A DNA stretch of 11,497 bases from Trueperaceae bacterium (GTDB lineage: Bacteria > Deinococcota > Deinococci > Deinococcales > Trueperaceae). The position numbers and the translations under genes were made by a program. This document shows, piece after piece, positions 1 through 6,019 of this stretch. A model generated the notes under the pieces. It had not been told where the DNA came from. It saw only the letters and a list, made by a program, of their open reading frames with translations, and made no database searches. Every line of letters starts with the position of its first letter. Position 1 is the stretch's first letter. The stretch covers positions 1-11,497 of the forward strand of contig SKSV01000316.1 of NCBI GenBank assembly GCA_007122815.1. Direction: 5' to 3'.

Positions 1-271
1 GCCGGGTCAGGTGTCTCAGCAGGCCCCCGCTCGTGAACGCTCTCCCGCGCTCGTCCAGCAACACGCTGTGCCCTCCGGCCCCGCGCGCCGCCTCGGCGAG
101 CGTGGCGGAGTCGGCCCGCCGGCGCTCCGCGACCCCGCGCTTGCGCGAGGCCTTGAGCGCGCGGAGCTCCAGGCCCGCGCTCGAGGCGTCGAGACGCTTG
201 CGGTACCGTTCCACGACGCCCGCGAATGGGCCTCGGTCGCTGCGGCCGAGCGTGAAGACGAGGTAGCGCAA
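1..271 (-). CDS. rlmH: RlmH, 23S rRNA pseudouridine-1915 N3-methyltransferase (N-terminal part; runs off the left edge)
   Basis: RlmH is a SPOUT-family enzyme that uses S-adenosylmethionine to methylate pseudouridine 1915 in helix 69 of 23S rRNA on assembled 70S ribosomes. Only the first 90 codons are in the window. The translation begins LRYLVFTLGRSD, followed by a VVERYRKRL helix, and near residues 72-75 carries the family's LDER(G) strand. The C-terminal knot that binds the cofactor lies beyond base 1. I chose the TTG at 271-269 as start because GAGGG, eight bases upstream, is a good Shine-Dalgarno sequence and lies in the last codons of thyX. The thyX stop is only three bases away, so the two are probably translationally coupled. 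An in-frame start further upstream is not possible without entering thyX. The family call rests on the N-terminal pattern alone and is fairly firm. Confidence 0.82.
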   Translation of the reverse strand, partial: MRYLVFTLGRSDRGPFAGVVERYRKRLDASSAGLELRALKASRKRGVAERRRADSATLAEAARGAGGHSVLLDERGRAFTSGGLLRHLTR

Positions 272-274
272 ACG

Positions 275-1147
275 TCAAAGTCCCTCGGGCTCGCCGGGTT
301 CGCTCAACCCGAGCTTGCGCCAGAGCTCGCGCCCTCGCGAGCGCCGCACCCCGGCCTCGGCGAGAGCCGCCGCCAGGCGCACCGGGTCGAGCGCCGAGCG
401 CAGCGCGGCCAGCTCGCTGCGCGACAGGGTCTCCGCGTGCAGCACGTGCTCCTCGAAGGCCTCGAAGGCGAGCGGCGCGACCGCCCGAACGCAACGCGCT
501 ATCGCGTCCCCGTAGGCGCGGATCTCGTACTGCGCGTGCCAGTCGAGGCGCAGTCGCAGGAAGTGGAACAGGTTGTTCAGGTCGATCTGCCAGTACATCT
601 CGGTGTAGAGGGAGAGCGGCAGGTTCACGCGCGCCAGCTCGCGCGCGATGCCGTCCTCCAACATGCCCTGGTACACCTCGTACGTGCGCTCCTGTCCCTC
701 GCGCAGGCTGGCGATGACACGCTCGCGCAGCTCCTCCGGGACCTCCGCGTCAGCCGAGCCCTGGCGGTCTAGAACGGACTGGAACCGCACCTCCTCACGC
801 CGAGGCACGTAGAACTCGTCTTGCATGACGCTGTAGCGCCCGCTGATCTCGTTCACGCGCGCCGTGCGGTGACGAATCCACTGCCGCGCCACGAAGATCG
901 GCATCTTCACGTGGAAGGTGAAGATCACCTGCTCGAAGGGGCTGGTGTGGCGGTGCCGCAACAAGTAGTCGATCAGGGCGCGGTCCTCGCGCACGGTCTT
1001 GGTCCCCTCACCGTAGGAGACGCGCGCGCTCTGCACCACCCGGGCGTCGCCTCCCAGGTAATCGACCATGCGCACGAAGCCGTGGTCCAGGACCTCGAGG
1101 CGCTGGTCCAGCAACTCCTCAGCCGCGGGGACGGTAATGCGAGCCAT
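275..1147 (-). CDS. thyX: ThyX, flavin-dependent thymidylate synthase
   Basis: ThyX makes dTMP from dUMP with methylenetetrahydrofolate as carbon donor and FAD/NADPH as reductant, replacing ThyA. The product is 290 residues from the ATG at 1147. Diagnostic features: HTSPFE at 67-72, the ThyX signature RHR-x7-S at 92-102 continuing into GRYS at 103-106, LPLSLYTEMYW at 177-186, and NNLFHFLRLR at 191-200, which contributes to the flavin and dUMP sites. The open frame reaches upstream to a GTG at 1180 and an ATG at 1156, but 1147 is preferred: it gives the usual MARITVP-like N-terminus and has AGGA eight bases upstream, embedded in a TAGGAT hexamer seven bases upstream. It lies between an unrecognised gene (54-base gap) and rlmH (three-base gap). 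No thyA is visible here. All key residues are present. Confidence 0.96.
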   Translation of the reverse strand: MARITVPAAEELLDQRLEVLDHGFVRMVDYLGGDARVVQSARVSYGEGTKTVREDRALIDYLLRHRHTSPFEQVIFTFHVKMPIFVARQWIRHRTARVNEISGRYSVMQDEFYVPRREEVRFQSVLDRQGSADAEVPEELRERVIASLREGQERTYEVYQGMLEDGIARELARVNLPLSLYTEMYWQIDLNNLFHFLRLRLDWHAQYEIRAYGDAIARCVRAVAPLAFEAFEEHVLHAETLSRSELAALRSALDPVRLAAALAEAGVRRSRGRELWRKLGLSEPGEPEGL

Positions 1148-1201
1148 CACCGGCATCCTACCCGTAGCCCGGGCACCCACGGCGCCTGCCCCAGAGCGCC
1201 G

Positions 1202-1927
1202 CTACCCGATGTCCAGCAGGTCGTCGGCGTCGAGCTCCTCGTTGGTGCGTTGCACCGCGGGCAGCAGGGAGACCAGGCTGAGCGTGTCGGCCAGCACCTG
1301 CTCCAGCAGCGAGAGCGACTCCTCGTCGCCGCTGACGAAGCTGCTCACCACGTGCCGCTCGCCGACCACCAAGCTCGCGTCCTTGGCGCCACGCTCTGCT
1401 AGCAGACGCTGCAGGACCCTCCTGACGGGCGCCGTGAGGAGCGCAGCGGGCCCTTCCGCCACGCGCGCGTACACGCTCACCGCCGACTCGAAGGCTGCGT
1501 CGCTCGGCAGCGACACCCTCACGGCGCCGCTGCGGCTGGCGTGCAGCGACTCCATCACCTTGTCCTGACGAGGGAGCGCCCGGAACGCGTAGCGCGCGAT
1601 GACAGTCTCGCTCCGCACCAAACAGTGGGACCGGAAGCTCCTCACCGAGCCGCTCGGACCGTGGCGTTCGCTCACGGCATCGAAGAGGTACACGGTGGGA
1701 AGGCCCTCGCGCCTGAGCGCGTAGAGGGGCCGGACCACGACGGCCTCCAGGTCGAGCCAGCGGCGGATGCGTTCAGCTCGATCCGAGGCGTCCACCAGCT
1801 CGAGGCGCTCGGCCAGAGCCCCCCAGCGCTGCTCACGCGCGGATCGTTCCGGTGTGCGACGGAAGAACACGCCAACGTCATAGCAGAAGCGCGGCCCGGG
1901 CGCAAAGACATAGGGCCGCGATGGCAC
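1202..1927 (-). CDS. Hypothetical protein, 241 residues, possibly DUF3137-like in its C-terminal half
   Basis: I do not recognise this gene with confidence. The predicted protein has no clear signal peptide or membrane segment. Residues 28-70 are helical and charged, with many Arg and Glu. Residues 140-200 run through FESAVSVYARV, a LLTAPVRRVLQRLL helix and SLVVGERHVVSSF. That order (a strand ending in F-x-VY, an L-T-P helix, then a short beta hairpin) resembles the C-terminal half of DUF3137 proteins, but the match is by eye and weak. The C-terminus is acidic (ELDADDLLDIG). The start is the GTG at 1927, the furthest upstream in frame, 18 bases after the stop of the DUF59 gene. It has no obvious Shine-Dalgarno sequence, so the true start could be internal, for example the GTG at about residue 20. 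Its position between the Fe-S assembly gene and thyX suggests co-transcription. It is more convincing as coding than the antisense frames because it fills the gap between its neighbours with normal spacing. Confidence 0.7.
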   Translation of the reverse strand: MPSRPYVFAPGPRFCYDVGVFFRRTPERSAREQRWGALAERLELVDASDRAERIRRWLDLEAVVVRPLYALRREGLPTVYLFDAVSERHGPSGSVRSFRSHCLVRSETVIARYAFRALPRQDKVMESLHASRSGAVRVSLPSDAAFESAVSVYARVAEGPAALLTAPVRRVLQRLLAERGAKDASLVVGERHVVSSFVSGDEESLSLLEQVLADTLSLVSLLPAVQRTNEELDADDLLDIG

Positions 1928-1945
1928 CGCTGGGCACTGCGGACG

Positions 1946-2272
1946 CTACACGTTGAAGCCGAACATGCGCATCTGCTTCTTGCCGTCCTCGGACATCTTG
2001 TGCATGCCCCACGGCGGCGACCAGACGAAGCTGACCTCGACCTTGCGCACGCCTTCGACCTTCATGCAGGCGAGCTCGGCGTCGGCCTGGATCATGTCCT
2101 GAACGGGACAGCCCATGCTGGTGAGAGTCATGTCGATGGCAACGTCGCCCTCGGGCGACACCTGCAGGTCGTAGACGAGACCGAGGTCGACGATGTTCAC
2201 GGGGATCTCGGGGTCACGCACCACCTTGAGCGCCTCCAGGCACTGCTCGCGTACGGCGTCGGCATCAACCAT
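1946..2272 (-). CDS. MIP18/DUF59-family iron-sulfur cluster assembly protein (SufT/PaaD-like)
   Basis: This 108-residue protein belongs to the MIP18 (DUF59) family, which helps mature Fe-S proteins; relatives are bacterial SufT and PaaD. Family features are all present: DPEIPVNIVDLGLVYDL at 20-36, the T-x-x-GCP motif at 51-56 with the conserved Cys55, and the VWSPPW segment at 83-88, then the MSEDGKKQMRMFGF tail typical of the short stand-alone forms. The frame is open upstream as far as 2485, but that stretch is antisense-like, overlaps the upstream gene and contains its repeats. The ATG at 2272 gives the correct family N-terminus. There is no Shine-Dalgarno sequence before it; instead TACGGT ends six bases before the ATG, suggesting a leaderless start. 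It sits 28 bases after the LapA-like gene and 18 before the hypothetical gene. No suf genes are in the window, so its client is unknown. Confidence 0.93.
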   Translation of the reverse strand: MVDADAVREQCLEALKVVRDPEIPVNIVDLGLVYDLQVSPEGDVAIDMTLTSMGCPVQDMIQADAELACMKVEGVRKVEVSFVWSPPWGMHKMSEDGKKQMRMFGFNV

Positions 2273-2300
2273 GGCAAGACCGTAGCAGGGCGCAGCGGAC

Positions 2301-2870
2301 TCAGGCGTCGTCCGGCTCCTCAGGATCGCGTACCGGCTCAGCTCGAGGATCGTGTACCGGCTCAGCTCGCCCGCGTAGCAGGGCGTCCTCGGTCTCCGCG
2401 ATGTCGGCCGCCAACTCGTCGCGCACCCGCACCACCCGCTCTCGCAGCTCCTCGAAGCGCTCCCCCAACGACGCCTCCAAGGCATCGAAGCGCGCGTCGA
2501 GGCGCGTCTCGCTTCCTTGCGCCTGACCTTCGAGAGCCGCCCGCACCGCCTCGAGCTTCGCCTCGAGCTCGGCCTGCAGCGCCTCGAGTTCGGCCGAGCG
2601 CGTACGCTCGGCAGCAGTGCGGGCGTCGTCCAAGCGGCGCTCGAGAACGTCCAAGCGCCGCAAGGACCGGGCCTGGTCGAGCAGACCTGCCAACAGCAGC
2701 ACGAGGGCGGGCACCAGCGCGGCCGACAACACCACCCACCCGACCGCCACGTCCAGGGAACCTACCAGCAGCTCGAGCCGGAGCGGCGTCCGCATCGCTT
2801 CCCAGTTCAGCGCCGCTACGAGCGCCCCGAACACCAGGAGAACCGAGAGCAAGAGCAAGCGTCCTCGCAT
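2301..2870 (-). CDS. LapA-like (DUF1049) membrane protein with long coiled coil
   Basis: The 189-residue product has two membrane segments, about residues 4-21 and 41-64, separated by an NWEAMRTPLRLELLVGSL stretch. That arrangement (asparagine after the first segment, then strands, then a second segment running into a basic helix) is typical of the LapA/DUF1049 family. From 66 to 162 the sequence is a continuous Glu/Arg/Ala/Leu heptad-rich coiled coil. The final 25 residues are a low-complexity acidic-proline tail made from two copies of an eight-residue unit (AEPVHDPR, AEPVRDPE). The start is the ATG at 2870. It has no Shine-Dalgarno sequence, but TACCCT ends seven bases upstream. It lies 57 bases after the VWA gene and 28 before the DUF59 gene. 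In E. coli LapA works with LapB on lipopolysaccharide control; no LapB homologue is visible, so I infer only an envelope-anchored scaffold. Confidence 0.8.
   Translation of the reverse strand: MRGRLLLLSVLLVFGALVAALNWEAMRTPLRLELLVGSLDVAVGWVVLSAALVPALVLLLAGLLDQARSLRRLDVLERRLDDARTAAERTRSAELEALQAELEAKLEAVRAALEGQAQGSETRLDARFDALEASLGERFEELRERVVRVRDELAADIAETEDALLRGRAEPVHDPRAEPVRDPEEPDDA
2322..2369. repeat. Two tandem copies of a 24-bp repeat in the LapA-like gene
   Basis: The copies at 2322-2345 and 2346-2369 are adjacent and identical at 23 of 24 positions (C at 2329, T at 2353). The length is a multiple of three, so the duplication keeps the reading frame and adds eight residues to the disordered C-terminal tail. 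A further 12-bp match (cgtagcagggcg) flanks the repeat at 2281-2292 and 2374-2385. Confidence 0.9.
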
Positions 2871-2927
2871 GACCGAGAGGGTACCACCCGCGCGCCACTC
2901 GCTCCGGCCCCTGTGCGTCGGCCTGGC

Positions 2928-4592
2928 TCAGGCGGGACTACCGCGCACCGGTCGCGGACGTCGGGCGACGGCGCCGACCCCCCGGCTCCACAACCACCAC
3001 TCGGCTAGCAGCGCAAACGCGGCCAAGGCGAGGAACCATGCCGACAGAGGCGTGGGGCGCTCCACCGCGAGCAGGGGTCCCGGATCGCTGGTGTCATCAG
3101 GTCCCGGTCCCGGAAGGCGAGTCTGCTCCGCGCTCAACAGGCTCGCGGTGACGCTCCGGCCCCCGAGCTCCAAGGGCCCCGGCTCGGTGACGGGCACGCC
3201 GTCGTCACGCGGAACACCCAGCGGCACGCGTGCCTCCCCGCGGAAGCGGTCGAGCACGTTCGCCACGAGCGTCGGGAAGGCCGGGCGGAAGACCAGGTCG
3301 GTCTGGCTCGGATGCATCAGGAACTGCAGCACCCTACCGCGCTGGTCGTCGCGCCAACGCAGCACCGGTCGCAGCTCGCTGGTGCGGGCCAGAACCGTCC
3401 AGCCGGGCTCGTCCGGCTCCAACCGGTCGCTGCCCTCGGCGCTCAAACCGACGACGACCTCACGCAGGTCGACGAAGCGCAGCAAGGGGTGCGCGCGGTC
3501 CCAGCTGCCGACGCTCACGTACTCCGGGTCCTCCACCGGAGCCTCCAGCAAGATGAGGTCGCCTTCTGGTGCCTGGTCGGGAGCGACGCCGGTCAGCACG
3601 CGGACGTCAGCCGGCGTGGTGCGCGCCAGGCCCGTGACCCGGGTCTCGACCCCGGGCACCGCCCGCAGAGCACGCAGCACGCTCTCGACGTCGCTGTCTA
3701 CCACCACCGAGAGAGGCCGCTGGCCCGCGTACGCGACGTCGTCCAGCGCCAGCGCGTCACCTTCGGGAAGCCCGACCAGACGAGCCTCCACCACCCCCGA
3801 CCGAACGTCGATCGGGAACGTGACGCTCGCCTGTTGGCCCGAAGGGATCAGGACCTCCGTCGACGCCAGCACCGCGTCACCCTGACGCAGTTCCACCCCT
3901 ACCGAACGCGGACCCACGGCGTTCGACGCCAGCGCCACGAAGGCCTGCTGGATGCCGAGGTCGAAACCGACGATGCCGATGTTCTCTCCGCTGCCGCCGA
4001 CGTCGACCCGGGTCACGTCGACCCGCGCGGGGCCGGGGTCGTCGCTGACGAGCGCCACCCTTCCGCTCTCGCCGGCCAGGTCCCTGGCGAGCGACAGCGC
4101 TCTCTCTAGGTCGGCGCTGCTATCACCCGGGCTGAACTCGGCCAGGACCTCCTCGAGGGCTCCTCTTTCGGCACTGAAGGGCAGCGCCAGCCGAGGCTCC
4201 GATCCCGCGCGTACGACCGCCACCCGTCCAGCCTCGTCCGACAGCAACCTGACAGCTTCGCGCATGCGCTCGAGCCTTGAGCCCTCCGGATCCACGGCCG
4301 CCATGCTGGCTGAGGCGTCCACGACGACCACCAGGTCCGGAGGCCCCTCCAACCGCAGGTCGGGCTGGGCGAGAGCGAGCGCCGTGAACGCGACCGCCAG
4401 CAGCTGCAGGAGCAGGGACCAGGTGGGTGAGAAGCGTCTGCGACGCTCCGCGACCTCGCGCGCCCGCCGCCACAAGAAGAGCGCCGAGACATCCAAACGG
4501 CGCGTGCGCGAGCGCAGGAAGTGCAGGAGCACCACCAGCGGCAGGGCGGCCAAGAGCCACAGGAAGGCCGGCGCAGCGAACGCTAGGCTCAC
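2928..4592 (-). CDS. BatA-like von Willebrand factor A membrane protein
   Basis: This 554-residue protein has the architecture of BatA N-terminal/VWA proteins: an N-terminal membrane helix at about 5-25 ending in LLHFLRSRTRRLDVS, a second helix at about 56-76, then a VWA domain from about 86 to 200 whose metal-ion-dependent adhesion motif is intact (D92-x-S94-x-S96, in VDASASM). Beta-rich regions follow, with a GATase-like segment at about 295-450, and a C-terminal membrane helix at about 515-534. The VWA domain is predicted to face the periplasm or extracytoplasmic space. The start is a GTG at 4592 with no clear Shine-Dalgarno sequence. Relatives usually lie beside MoxR ATPase and DUF58 genes; neither is here, so its chaperone partner, if any, is encoded elsewhere. 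The neighbouring LapA-like gene supports an envelope role. The precise substrate is unknown. Confidence 0.88.
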   Translation of the reverse strand: MSLAFAAPAFLWLLAALPLVVLLHFLRSRTRRLDVSALFLWRRAREVAERRRRFSPTWSLLLQLLAVAFTALALAQPDLRLEGPPDLVVVVDASASMAAVDPEGSRLERMREAVRLLSDEAGRVAVVRAGSEPRLALPFSAERGALEEVLAEFSPGDSSADLERALSLARDLAGESGRVALVSDDPGPARVDVTRVDVGGSGENIGIVGFDLGIQQAFVALASNAVGPRSVGVELRQGDAVLASTEVLIPSGQQASVTFPIDVRSGVVEARLVGLPEGDALALDDVAYAGQRPLSVVVDSDVESVLRALRAVPGVETRVTGLARTTPADVRVLTGVAPDQAPEGDLILLEAPVEDPEYVSVGSWDRAHPLLRFVDLREVVVGLSAEGSDRLEPDEPGWTVLARTSELRPVLRWRDDQRGRVLQFLMHPSQTDLVFRPAFPTLVANVLDRFRGEARVPLGVPRDDGVPVTEPGPLELGGRSVTASLLSAEQTRLPGPGPDDTSDPGPLLAVERPTPLSAWFLALAAFALLAEWWLWSRGVGAVARRPRPVRGSPA

Positions 4593-4673
4593 GTTGCCGA
4601 CGTGATCCGGCAGGGGACTCGGGCGAGGTGACCGGCTCGGTACACTCGTCCAGAGCGTACCGTGAGCCCGGCG

Positions 4674-4733
4674 GGCGGCCAGTAGGCCGCCGACGACTTC
4701 GCGGCCATGAGGCTCGAGCCCATCAGCCGCGAA
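4674..4733. terminator. Two adjacent hairpins between the cupin and VWA genes, possible terminator
   Basis: Bases 4674-4691 form a perfect 7-bp stem (GGCGGCC/GGCCGCC) with a four-base loop. Bases 4698-4733 form an 8-bp stem (TTCGCGGC/GCCGCGAA) enclosing the palindrome GGCTCGAGCC. Both lie within 75 bases of the cupin stop codon. Neither is followed by a T tract on either strand, so an intrinsic terminator is only a possibility. They may instead be processing or Rho-related structures, or GC-rich coincidence. Confidence 0.35.
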
Positions 4734-4746
4734 CCGTGAGGGTCGT

Positions 4747-5055
4747 TCAGGTGGGGCTCGTGCGCATCACGACCAGGAGCCCGCCACCGGCGTTCTCGAT
4801 GGTGTGCTCGGCGCCGGCGCTCAGGGAACCGACAACACCCTTGCCTAGCCTAGTGGTGCCCTGAGGCTCACGCACCAACGCCTCGCCCTCCAGCACCTGG
4901 TAGACGCTGCCGGCCGGATCGGCCGGCTGTTCCAGCCGTTGACCCGCCTCGAAGCAGAGGAGTTCGATGGTCAAGCCCTCTTGCTGCACCAGCGGCTGGC
5001 TTTGGACCTCGCGAAGCGAGAAGCGGCGGGCTTCGGCGATCGGGTGGAGCTGCAC
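4747..5055 (-). CDS. Small single-domain cupin protein
   Basis: The 102-residue product is a single beta-barrel cupin. Motif 2 is recognisable at about 75-88 (GVVGSLSAGAEHTIEN), with a histidine at position 84. In motif 1 (about 38-58, GQRLEQPADPAGSVYQVLEGEA) the final glycine is kept but the usual His-x-His and Glu metal ligands are absent, so conventional metal binding is doubtful. The frame is open far upstream to 5439, but the GTG at 5055 is clearly the start: AGGAGGT stands five bases ahead of it, and the upstream residues are Arg-rich antisense-type sequence overlapping the DnaA-box region. It is separated from trpF by 307 bp, so it probably has its own promoter. The function, whether small-ligand binding or redox-type cupin activity, cannot be assigned. 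Confidence 0.85.
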   Translation of the reverse strand: MQLHPIAEARRFSLREVQSQPLVQQEGLTIELLCFEAGQRLEQPADPAGSVYQVLEGEALVREPQGTTRLGKGVVGSLSAGAEHTIENAGGGLLVVMRTSPT

Positions 5056-5122
5056 GGCTGACCTCCTGGAGCGTCGGCGCTCGCGACTCGCCGGACGCGA
5101 GCGTCTGGGACGACCTCGCCCC

Positions 5123-5152
5123 ATCCTACGACGTTGGATCGAGTGTGGATAA
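5123..5152 (-). promoter_or_regulatory. Possible cupin promoter overlapping a DnaA box
   Basis: On the minus strand TAGGAT (5128-5123) fits a TANNNT -10 element. The TTATCC of the perfect DnaA box (5152-5147) lies 18 bases upstream, in the position of a -35 element, though it resembles TTGACA only weakly. Transcription would begin roughly 60 bases before the cupin GTG. If real, DnaA binding would occlude the -35 region. Confidence 0.3.
5144..5152 (-). promoter_or_regulatory. DnaA box 1, perfect TTATCCACA
   Basis: The plus strand reads TGTGGATAA, the exact complement of the consensus DnaA box. It lies 20 bp from box 2 in the same orientation. Confidence 0.75.
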
Positions 5153-5163
5153 CAGCGCGAATC

Positions 5164-5172
5164 TGTGGATAA
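5164..5172 (-). promoter_or_regulatory. DnaA box 2, perfect TTATCCACA
   Basis: This is a second exact TGTGGATAA on the plus strand. The 20-bp step from box 1 is about two helical turns, so both boxes face the same side of the DNA. Confidence 0.75.
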
Positions 5173-5306
5173 CTCCGCAGCCGCTCCCTCACGCTGACGC
5201 GCAAGCCATCCGCTCCAGCGCGCACCGGAGCGCCAGCAGTCACGTCCAGCACGTTGCGCGTTGAGTTGTAGGCTCCAGGTCGGCGCTCTTGCGATCAACG
5301 TCGGGC

Positions 5307-5348
5307 TTGTCCACACGCCTGTGGAGAACTCGGGGCTTCTGTGGAGAA
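5307..5348. promoter_or_regulatory. Three one-mismatch DnaA boxes next to the trpF stop codon
   Basis: TTGTCCACA at 5307-5315 (plus strand) faces TTCTCCACA at 5320-5328 (minus strand) across a four-base spacer, forming an imperfect palindrome. A second TTCTCCACA (minus strand) follows at 5340-5348, again 20 bp further on. Confidence 0.6.
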
Positions 5349-5362
5349 CCTCGCGAGTGGCG

Positions 5363-6010
5363 TCAGCGTGCGGCCTTGGCCGCGGCCACGAAGCGTGCGA
5401 CCTCGTCATGGTCCTTGATCCCCGGGGTCGACTCGACACCGCTGGCTACGTCGACACCGAGCGGATCTAGCGCGCGCACCGCGGCCGCGACGTTCGACGG
5501 CGTCAAGCCACCGGCCAGCAACCAGCGATCCAAGGAGCGCAAGCGTTCGGCCACGGCCCAGTCGAACCGCTCTCCGGAGCCGGGCCGTGGACCGTCGATC
5601 ACCAGCGCGTCGACCGGCATGGCAGCGAGGGCGTCCACGTCCGTCTCCGGCGTGAAGGGCAGCGCCCGGATGAGCGCTACCCGCTCCCGAAAACGGGCGA
5701 TGTAGCGCGCGTTCTCCGCCCCGTGGAACTGCACGGCGCCCAGACGCAACCGCTCCACCGCCTCGCGCACGAACGCCTCGGGCGCGTCGACAACCACGCC
5801 GACCCGCTGCACGAACGGGCCGAGGCCAGCCAGCACAGCCTCGGCCTGCGCCAACTCCAAGCGCCGCGTCGAACTGCCCCAGAGGATCACCCCAACGGCA
5901 TCGGCGCCAGCGGCCTCAGCCGCCAGCGCGTCCTCGGCCCGCGTGACGCCGCAGATCTTCACGCGCACGACAGCGTTTCGTGGGTACCGCCCGTCGCTTC
6001 GCCTCTCCAC
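5363..6010 (-). CDS. trpF: TrpF, phosphoribosylanthranilate isomerase
   Basis: TrpF catalyses the Amadori rearrangement of N-(5'-phosphoribosyl)anthranilate in tryptophan synthesis, as a (beta/alpha)8 barrel. The 215-residue product has KICGVT at 18-23 with the catalytic-base Cys20, QFHG at 94-97, the general-acid Asp139 in VIDG, the phosphate-binding LAGGL at 165-169 and GVDVASGVE at 185-193, then PGIKD. The start is the GTG at 6010, which has GAGG seven bases upstream and lies ten bases below the yraN stop. It gives 14 residues more than the family norm; the GTG at 5968 would give the usual N-terminus but lacks a Shine-Dalgarno sequence. Where most family members have S-P-R after the second strand, this protein has S-T-R (47-49). 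No other trp gene is in the window. Confidence 0.94.
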   Translation of the reverse strand: MERRSDGRYPRNAVVRVKICGVTRAEDALAAEAAGADAVGVILWGSSTRRLELAQAEAVLAGLGPFVQRVGVVVDAPEAFVREAVERLRLGAVQFHGAENARYIARFRERVALIRALPFTPETDVDALAAMPVDALVIDGPRPGSGERFDWAVAERLRSLDRWLLAGGLTPSNVAAAVRALDPLGVDVASGVESTPGIKDHDEVARFVAAAKAAR

Positions 6011-6019
6011 GATGACGCC

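Larger units (their letters stand above)
5056..5362. other. 307-bp intergenic region carrying a DnaA-box cluster
   Basis: No gene is supported in this stretch between trpF and the cupin gene. It contains five DnaA-box-like 9-mers. Two are perfect matches to TTATCCACA on the minus strand (5144-5152 and 5164-5172). Two are TTCTCCACA on the minus strand (5320-5328 and 5340-5348) and one is TTGTCCACA on the plus strand (5307-5315), each with one mismatch. Within each same-strand pair the boxes start 20 bp apart. A hairpin (5076-5105, 10 of 12 pairs, six-base loop) lies just before the cupin ribosome binding site. I see no strongly AT-rich unwinding element. Confidence 0.8.

Noticed and set aside
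2273..2485. Extension of the DUF59 frame to 2485
   Set aside because: The extension overlaps the LapA-like gene and does not match the family; the ATG at 2272 gives the normal N-terminus.
2593..2612. 8-bp perfect hairpin with a four-base loop inside the LapA-like gene
   Set aside because: It lies mid-gene in repetitive Glu/Arg/Ala coding sequence, where such pairings arise readily from codon composition.
1541..2872. 443-codon plus-strand open frame
   Set aside because: It lies opposite three genes with convincing family motifs or spacing; the second half becomes Pro/Arg/Ala low-complexity sequence.
2617..3885. 422-codon plus-strand open frame
   Set aside because: Antisense to the VWA and LapA-like genes; the translation is Ser/Arg/Thr-rich and featureless.
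4589..4723. 44-codon minus-strand ORF whose TGA overlaps the GTG start of the VWA gene
   Set aside because: It has no ribosome binding site, runs through hairpin sequence and shows no recognisable protein features. The overlap is suggestive of coupling but could be chance.
5056..5439. Extension of the cupin frame upstream to an ATG-type start at 5439
   Set aside because: It would overlap trpF, run through the DnaA boxes and add Arg-rich sequence, while the GTG at 5055 has an excellent Shine-Dalgarno sequence.
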